Source: Diaporthe sp. PMI_573
Lineage: Eukaryota; Ascomycota; Sordariomycetes; Diaporthales; Diaporthaceae
Length of the DNA: 64,000 nucleotides
Assembly (NCBI GenBank): GCA_021399435.1
Contig: JAJTUP010000063.1
Location: 186,001-250,000 of the forward strand
Direction of reading: 5' to 3'
In this document: piece by piece, positions 57,564 through 64,000 of the stretch
Layout: every line of letters begins with the position of its first letter
Position numbering within the stretch: position 1 is the first letter of the stretch
Position numbers and translations under genes: made by a program
Notes under the pieces: model-generated
Databases searched by the model: none
What the model was told of the DNA's origin: nothing
Seen by the model: the letters and a program-made list of their open reading frames with translations, nothing else

Positions 57564-58711
57564 TATTGAACAAAGTTGCCTGGCTGAGACTGGTGTTAAG
57601 TTGAGGATGGCGACGAGCTCTGAACTGTCTCTGTCTGGAGCTCGTGCTTGAGTGCAGTGTCTTTGTATCCCAACAATTCATTGTGACAACATCACATCAT
57701 GATGTGGAATACTGTACACATGAGTAGTGACCCTTGAAATGCAACATCGCGTATCAAGGGTCACCTTAATGCCGCCTCCCTTGTGTAGCCATGTCGATCT
57801 TAGACTTGTCAGATATCATCGCCTTTGTCGCTGCATCAGAGAATTGCTATGACTCGACTATCAAGAAGAGAGTACCCACAATAGGAGACCAAAATACACT
57901 ACTACTTATCGAAGACCTGTAATATGACTCGTGTGCCACACGTGGGCGTTTAGCAGAAGGATTGTGCACTGAACTCTGCTTTGGTTGGGTTCCCCTCAAG
58001 GATCAACGCCAACACCAGTAAGTAATACTGTTCTGCATCACACCGACCGCTGCTGGAGGTTCAAACAATGTTAGCACGCTGACGCAAATAATGGTGCATG
58101 GGTCAAGATTTTGTCTTCTTATCAAGATTAGATGATCGGCGTGGGATCGTACTCTTACTCAAACTCCCAGCAACACCGTGTCTCACAGCATCCGCGATTA
58201 AGTTCTTGCTCAAGTAACCAATTAAAGCTTGAATCAACCTCCTGATGGAAGTAGGACCCAAGCGGCTAATTGGGTCTCTACAAGCGAGAAGCGGATCATA
58301 TGGGGAGCACGAATGTTTGCACACACTTATCTATCGGCGGTTTTGTCAGTCAACCATGCCCAAAAATGGGGCGTCGGTTACCGGCACATCACCATGTGCG
58401 CTGCTAGTAGTTTTAGCCGTTGAAAATGAAATATTCTTGACTCATCACGCACTAAATTTGGTAGATAGTTGAGAATTCTGGTAAATTAGACTGCAACATG
58501 AGTAACGACCGTTTCACTCCCCATGGAGGCGTGGGGCTCTACCGAGTTTTGTATTTGGTGGATGAGAGATTTTCCCCGATGATGGAACCAGCACTTCAAC
58601 ATTAATGATCCCCCCCGGCTTGCAAAGACCAATGTAAATTTTGGCAACAGGATACAGAATTCGAACGGGCGCGTCGTAAGCCTCTTTCTAGTCTCAGAGT
58701 CTCGTTCAACA
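57564..58711. promoter_or_regulatory. shared divergent promoter region, terpene synthase and P450
   Basis: 1.15 kb separates the two divergent start codons. No gene is visible; frames are short. The divergent arrangement suggests co-regulation, typical of fungal secondary-metabolite pairs. I found no binding-site repeat that I would name. Confidence 0.5.
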
Positions 58712-60347
58712 ATGTCTTCAATGTGGCTGTTGGCCATCTGCGCCGTAAGTTACGCCGCCCGTTGATATTTTCTTTCTGACTAGGTGTAGTTTGTCGCATA
58801 CCGACTGTGCATCGTTCTATACAACCTCTTCATTCATCCTCTGAGAAACTTCCCGGGGCCATGGTACTATGCCGTTTCATGGCTTCCAAAGTTCTATCGC
58901 CAAGTTTATAGGGCTGATTACTGGAGGCACGCCAAAGTCCTTCATGAGAGGTACGGCCCAGTCGTGAGAGTCGGGCCGAACGAACTCTCCTTCTCGTCGG
59001 CCCAAGCCCTGGATGACATATACGGCGTCAAAACCAAGGGCAGGCTTGAGTTCCCCAAAGATGCAGTTTTTTACGACGTGCGAGGCACACCACTCAACGA
59101 CTCTATGATCTCAGCCGATCAGCCCACTCATCGTGCTCTGCGGCGGCAAGTCTCCCCCGCCTTTTCGGAGAAAGCACTCAAGTCTCAGGAGCCGATCATC
59201 CAGAGGTATGCAGACATGCTGGTCTCGGAACTTCGTGACAGAGTCGAGGAAGATGTAGATATAGTCGACTGGGTCACGTTTGCTACTGCTGATGTGATGG
59301 CCGACCTTTCCACTGGCGAATCACTTTACTGCATGGAGAAGGGTGAGATGGACCCCTTTGTGGACATGATCCTGAACGTCTCTCCGTTCATTGGTCTACT
59401 ACAGCTCTTCAACAGACTGCCTGTGACCAAGTTCTTGTACAAGACGGTTTCAAGCCAGAAAGGGTTGAAGACGTGGCTTGAAACGGTAGACATCGTTGCG
59501 CAGAAAGCTGAGAAGCGGGAGAGGATGGGCAACGATCGGCCTGATTTCATGTCGCTTATCTGGGCGGAGAACGACGACAGAGAGTCGTGGACGAGGGACA
59601 AGATCATCAACTTTGCTCAACTTCTGTTCTTTGCTGGAAGCGAGACATCCGCCACGACCTTGTCCGTCGTCATCTTTCACCTTCTGACCAATCCTCATGC
59701 ATACAAAAGGTTGGTCGACGAGATCCGATCAATTGAACGTGATGAGGAAATTACTTTCGCTAGACTGGCGACCACGGAGTATCTCACAGCTTGCATTGAT
59801 GAAGGCATGCGCATGCGTCCAGTAGTTGCAGCAGTGATCCCACGCGTTGGGCCTCCTGGCGGCGGCATGGTCGACGGTTGTTTTATTCCCGAAGGGGTGA
59901 GTACGTGCTCTTCTGCAAGCTGGGCCAGAGGGCTAATTCATGAAACTAGACTACTGTTGGTGTTCCACAATGGGCAGCACATCACATGGACTCCAATTTC
60001 TCAGAGCACACCTCCTACTTGCCTGAAAGGTGGTTGAAGTCTTCTGTGGACGATCCCCGCTTTGCCGCTGATCAGAAAGGAGCCTGTCAACCGTTCTCAA
60101 AGGGCCCGAGGAATTGTTTGGGGAAAGGGTGAGTGGCATGATAATTAATTCAATGAGTCCAAGGCGCTGACGGAAATGAAATAGGTTTGCCTATGGAATG
60201 ATGCGCATGTTCCTGGCGAAACTCATATGGCATTTCGATCTTGAGCTCAAGCCAGAAGATCGTGATTGGGATGTGAGGCCAAATTTCACTTCTGTTGTGT
60301 TCTGGGCAAAACCCAAGATGCATGTCAGATTAAGGCCAGCCAGGTAG
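58712..60347 (+). CDS. cytochrome P450 monooxygenase
   Basis: Four exons, 58712-58744, 58790-59896, 59950-60128 and 60185-60347, give 493 aa. The first exon codes only for MSSMWLLAICA and forms the N-terminal membrane anchor with the start of exon 2 (FVAYRLCIVLYNLFIHPL), followed by the proline-rich hinge NFPGPW. The I-helix oxygen-binding motif is FFAGSETSATT. The K-helix ExxR is EGMR in CIDEGMRMRP, and the PERW element is YLPERW. The haem-binding loop is FSKGPRNCLG with its Cys near residue 436. All introns are short (45, 53, 56 nt). The protein resembles fungal ER-bound P450s of secondary metabolism. As neighbour of the terpene synthase it is the prime candidate for oxidising the terpene skeleton. 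It is complete, with no broken motif. Confidence 0.93.
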
Positions 60348-60544
60348 TAACTTCGAAGTACTCTTCAACAGCTGGCATTTTAAATCGGAGACTCAGTTCG
60401 CGAATATGGCATAACACTTGCATTGATCTCGCATGATTGCTACATATAGTTCATACATGATTGCTCGTACAAAATAATCACCCTTGAGTCCGGACCTGCA
60501 GAGATAATACTATCGCCGTGATTCATAGCTGGGTGACTTCCTTG
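60348..60544. other. 197-base convergent spacer
   Basis: Separates the P450 stop (+) from the hydrolase stop (-). It presumably holds both 3' ends. Nothing else is seen. Confidence 0.7.
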
Positions 60545-61648
60545 CTAGAGATATGTGTCGAACCACCGGACGGCCTGTAAGAAAGCCGACTCTTTCGCAA
60601 ACACCTCTTCCGGGTTTGAAGAATTGTTCGCCTGCAAGTTCAGGATTTCGCCACGAAGTCCAAAACCATGGTTACTATTCCCATATACCACCGACTGGTA
60701 AGGAGCATCCGTGGTTCGACTGTTGTTCAGGGTGTCCACGATGTCATTTACCAAGTCCCTAGGCATCCTGTTGTCGATCTCTGGGTTTTCAATATGTCAG
60801 CAATGACCGGAGTGCATCATAACTTGAATTACGGCAGTCCTGTCACGATGACGAAATGACAGGAACATACCCGCAAAAGCATAGGTGATGGGCCCGGAGA
60901 CCAAGGCAATCTCGCCCAGAGTGTCGGCGACTCCAAACGAAGACTGGCTCGGCGTCACAGCAAAGGAGGCGTCGGCGCGAATGGTACGGTTCTCTGCGAG
61001 GAAGCGAGCCGAGTAGTATCCGCCGTAGCAATATCCGGCAATGCCGACTCGCGGGTATCCAAGCGAGTCGCGGACGTATTCCATGACCGTCTCAAGGATA
61101 GGGTCGACCACGTCGGGAAGGGGCCACCATGCGTCGAGATCGAAGTCTGGATCTGAAGTCAACGGATACGGTGCTGGGTCCCCCGAGAAGGTGTCCACGG
61201 CCAAGGTGAGGTACCCTGCTCGGGCGAAGCTATCTGCCATTCTGCACGCGTTCCTTCCCGCGTTAGCCCTGGGCCGGGAGAACACAAGGTTGGGGTTGAG
61301 GATCTTTCGTGCGACAACTGCTGCTGTATCGATGTATTCTGCTTACCGCAGCGCATAAGGGATTGCTAGTCCGTATATATCTGGGAGCAGCAAGACTGCT
61401 TTGTCGGCACGAGTTGAGATGTTGTTGGGTGGTCTTGCGAAATATACATGAACTAGTACGGGTAGAATTAGCTGTGTCCACACCCTGCAGAAACTTATCT
61501 TTGTTGAGTTCGACCGACCTCCGCTAACATTTTGCCGGCTGCCCTGCGGCTCCCCGTCATTGCGAAGCCAGGCAGTGTTCAGCAACTCTCCAGCAACAAG
61601 AGAGCACGAGCCCGCGAGGGCTACGTTGAGCAAAGTGGACGCCAACAT
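60545..61648 (-). CDS. secreted dienelactone-hydrolase-like alpha/beta hydrolase
   Basis: Four exons, 61648-61495, 61452-61347, 61253-60871 and 60780-60545, give 292 aa. A signal peptide is likely (MLASTLLNVALAGSCSLVAG). The nucleophile elbow is GIAGYCYGGYY with Cys near residue 161, as in dienelactone hydrolases, and the catalytic His is in GNSNHGFGLRG near 251. Other family features are VLLLPDIYGL near the start and DSFARAGYLTLAVDTFSGD. Introns are 42, 93 and 90 nt. The first is very short and in frame, and the second uses an AAG acceptor. An ATG at 61687 could extend the N-terminus by 13 residues. The family opens lactones or hydrolyses esters; a role in finishing a cluster product is inferred from position only. 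Confidence 0.85.
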
Positions 61649-62203
61649 GATTGGTAACGGAATAGCAGCACAGTTGCCAGTTGTCACTTGTTGTGTACAA
61701 AGAGCGTGATCTCGCCGGATGATTGTTATTTCCTGACTTTCATCCTCAAGTTATTTGTCAGAGGGCCTTGAGGCGTGCGCGTACGCTGACGAGGAAGAGT
61801 CTCATCCAAGCCGTTCTCTGTTGCATTTTCATTTCTTGTTCAAACCTAAAGACATAGCGATATGCTGTACATAATTAAGAAAGGGGTTCCTGGAGAATTC
61901 ATGTGCGTCGGACTGCTGGGCATGATTTTAAACTTTGTGCTGTCGCTGTCACACACAGGTGGTCACGACTGGGGTCACGGATCGTTTCTATGGACCCGGA
62001 GCGCTTTCTTGTTTATGAAAATAGCTAGGCACGCAATTATTTCTACAGGATGAAGGAAATGAGAATGATCTTGCTGCCGAGGGTGAAAAAAACCCACTTA
62101 TATAAACATATTGAGTCTTGGCAGTAAGCATTGTGTGGCCATCCACAAGTTTCTATTAAAAGTGGTTGGGCCAAATTCGCCGGATCGAGTCTTATCTTGC
62201 AGA
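61649..62203. other. 0.55-kb intergenic region
   Basis: Upstream of the hydrolase gene and downstream of the casein-kinase relic. No gene is seen. Confidence 0.6.
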
Positions 62204-62530
62204 TTAACTTGATCGAGCCATTGATCTTATCCACACCTCTCCAGGATGACGGCTCTGAAGTTCGTTAAATAGCCGTTCGGTCCAGTCGAACACCTTGTCA
62301 TATTTGAACCCCTTTCTGAAAAATAGTTGTCGAAATTTGGCTTGAAGATGCACGTAGTCGGGCTTCTGACCGTATGCAAGTGAGCGGATGTAATCAATAT
62401 ACTTGGCGAATTCGTCAGGCAAGTCCCTGCAAAGTTCTTTCCCCGACATGCTTGCTTTCTTTTGCCTGATTTTTTCCCGCTTACGTAGTAGGCCTCGTCA
62501 ACCGGAGGAAGACATAGATTATCCTCCTCC
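62204..62530 (-). pseudogene. casein kinase I C-terminal fragment
   Basis: The minus-strand frame ending at 62204 encodes KREKIRQKKASMSGKELC, followed by the CK1-specific end of the kinase domain: LPDEFAKYIDYIRSLAYG, QKPDYVHLQAKFRQLF, and YDKVFDWTERL. A TGA sits at the spot where casein kinases have the conserved Trp of the PWQGL segment. Just upstream, a kinase-like IYVFLR occurs in another frame. None of the ATP-binding or catalytic-loop motifs is present. It is therefore a 5'-truncated, frame-broken relic of a CK1-like gene. Several fungal lineages carry expanded, degenerate kinase families, and this may be one of those copies. Confidence 0.7.
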
Positions 62531-63168
62531 GAGCAAAAGTCGGAGACGGGTTGATCGCGGAGCACAAGGGATACAGATTGTGGACGTCGAAGGTGACAGT
62601 TCGACAAAGAGAGTCAAAACGACGAGCCAAAAATATGTATAGAGAATTGAGTTTCCTTTCTCTTTCTCTCTGGTGGTGGAGTCTTTTGTCTTTTGCTGGG
62701 GGAGGGGGCAGCAGAGGCAAGCAGCTGTGCTATGAGAAAGAAATTCGTCTATAATATATAGATGCGCAAAGGTTAGGGGCAGGCGTGTATATCGATCAAT
62801 CTAGACTAGATATTAGATGACTGCTGCGTTATCGTCATCAAGCTGGCTGAGGTATCTCCTACACATATTTACCTTTCTCATATGAGAATACTCGCGATGA
62901 CACTATGATTTGAATGGTATTTCGAGGGTGTGTCAGATTTCTATAAGCTCTCTAATCTGCACACTAGCACCATTTTTGTTCCCAGAGGGTGTCCATCGCC
63001 ATACTTTATTACCTATTACGGGCTCAAAGTTTAGTCACTAGAGCCATTTGTCAATATTGGCTACTACGCTTTCTGTCAATGAAATGGTGTCTGTCACTGT
63101 GCTCATGCTTTCAAGATCAGTCTGAGGCAGCTCATTAGACATGAAACATCCATCTTGCTCAAAATTAT
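62531..63168. other. 0.64-kb AT-richer intergenic region
   Basis: AT-richer than most of the window, with no open frame of interest. It lies between two degenerate elements. Confidence 0.55.
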
Positions 63169-63640
63169 TGTTGGGGTAGAATTCTAACTTTTCTGGACTT
63201 TTTGTCAGGTTGAAGGGTCACGAGTAGAGTGAATAGGTACACGCAGCGTAGGCACAGCGTAGAAGTGGTGTAGGAGCAGTGTGTAGAGGATAGAGAACTA
63301 CTGATCGTTGACTTCCTCCCTCCTTCCTTTCCATCCTTCCTTCTCCCTCCTTTTATAATTGAGGATGTCCCTCCCTCGCAGTGTGAGCCCTGCGTCCTCC
63401 CTGTGCTGGCACCCCGTCCCTGGGTTCCCTCATAGGTAAAGGTGGCTGGGGTGCTCCCTTCCCATAGCATGTGACAATGGTCCCTGACACTTTTCAAATA
63501 TAATGCAGTCTTATGAACTGGCCATTCCATCACAGTCGACTTGTATCGCCTTGAGAGGGCTGCAGAAAGATACTGAATCAGAACTATCCGCCTGAGCTTG
63601 AACTGCTGGGCTGCCGTGATCACGGCTTATATCATCGTAA
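63169..63640. mobile_element. possible solo or truncated LTR
   Basis: The segment opens with TGTTGGGGTAGAATTCTAAC at 63169, preceded by ATTAT, and holds a pyrimidine-rich tract (63313-63352) followed by a TATA-like TTTTATAATT, all features seen in fungal Ty1/copia-type LTRs. I could not find the matching CCAACA end or a second ATTAT target-site copy, so the right border is uncertain and the call tentative. A 152-codon minus-strand frame across it looks incidental. Confidence 0.25.
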
Positions 63641-63931
63641 CGATTTGTGAACCACCAGGCGACCCTCTGAGAACTCGTTGTCAGAACGCGAATGCCCTAG
63701 CCAGGACCGAGAGAAAGAGTTAGGACTGCTTACCTGGGAGTTTTGTGTGCAGTCGAATGTTCTCGTACCTGGAGAAAATGGCGGGTCACCAGCAGATCCG
63801 CAGTTCCAACGGTGGTCTGGAGGGGTCATGGGAACCACAGACAACGCATCCAGAGGCTGGAATTTCCACGGAGCTTTTGTTACTTCTACAGTAACGCTTT
63901 CCACAATTGTTGCCTCCGAGAAGTCTGCCAT
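63632..63931 (-). CDS. hypothetical small protein or 5' exon of a broken gene
   Basis: ATG at 63931 opens a 99-codon frame (MADFSEATIVESVTVEVTKA; WKFQPLDALSVVPMTPPDHR). A good donor, GTAAGC, follows CTQNSQ at about 63736-63731, and CTGAC plus CAGAG acceptor-like words lie 60 bases on, so splicing is possible. In either case a stop comes soon after, right at the edge of the LTR-like segment. I recognise no domain. It may be a gene cut short by the element. Confidence 0.25.
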   Translation of the reverse strand: MADFSEATIVESVTVEVTKAPWKFQPLDALSVVPMTPPDHRWNCGSAGDPPFSPGTRTFDCTQNSQVSSPNSFSRSWLGHSRSDNEFSEGRLVVHKSLR

Positions 63932-64000
63932 GTGGAATGATACGCTCGTCAGGAAACCCTTCCTAGCATCGTAGATTTCTGAAATCGAGTGCTTGTCTCT

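Overview
The window looks like chromosomal DNA of a filamentous ascomycete, most likely a Sordariomycete. Genes are split by short GT-AG introns (mostly 41-190 nt) with CTRAC/CTAAC branch points. Orthologues typical of Pezizomycotina are present, and one stretch carries an AT-rich block of the kind left by repeat-induced point mutation. I cannot name the species. All exon boundaries were derived by hand from splice signals, reading frame and family conservation. In most models the exon lengths sum to a whole number of codons.

Layout. 1-2.1 kb: 3' part of a multi-pass membrane protein gene, apparently frameshifted. 3.2-7.0 kb: PXA-domain protein with an unusually long 1.75-kb intron. 10.1-12.1 kb (-): CENP-B-type DNA-binding protein, flanked by a 3.1-kb and a 6.2-kb gene-free stretch. 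18.3-20.0 kb (-): DRG1/Rbg1 ribosome-associated GTPase. 20.9-25.6 kb (-): very large ankyrin protein resembling Hos4 of the Set3 histone-deacetylase complex. 28.7-29.6 kb: AlkB-homologue-6-like dioxygenase, convergent with Dfg10/SRD5A3-type polyprenol reductase (29.6-30.6 kb, -). 32.2-33.3 kb: GDSL esterase of the Iah1 type. 35.1-37.1 kb: unknown Ser-rich protein with a possible degenerate retropepsin-like core. 38.3-39.9 kb: protein with a NOD-like-receptor-type N-terminal helical domain followed by two ubiquitin-like domains. 40.2-41.8 kb (-): Mss51, divergent from Rse1/SF3B3 (42.3-46.3 kb). 46.6-47.6 kb (-): intracellular LysM/zinc-ribbon protein. 49.0-50.0 kb: 2-oxoglutarate/Fe(II) dioxygenase.

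The right-hand 13 kb changes character. It holds a secreted laccase-like multicopper oxidase (51.1-53.5 kb), a bifunctional terpene cyclase-prenyltransferase of the ophiobolin/fusicoccadiene type (55.3-57.6 kb, -), a cytochrome P450 (58.7-60.3 kb) and a secreted dienelactone-hydrolase-like protein (60.5-61.6 kb, -). The synthase and the P450 are divergently transcribed. Together they look like a small di-/sesterterpenoid biosynthetic cluster: the synthase would make the chain and cyclise it, the P450 would oxidise the hydrocarbon, and the hydrolase and laccase are candidate tailoring or export-side enzymes. Beyond them lie relics: a casein-kinase-I C-terminal fragment with broken reading frame and an LTR-like segment. 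This fits a variable, repeat-associated chromosomal region.

Housekeeping functions (translation, splicing, mitochondrial COX1 expression, dolichol synthesis) fill the centre; the accessory genes sit at the right edge.
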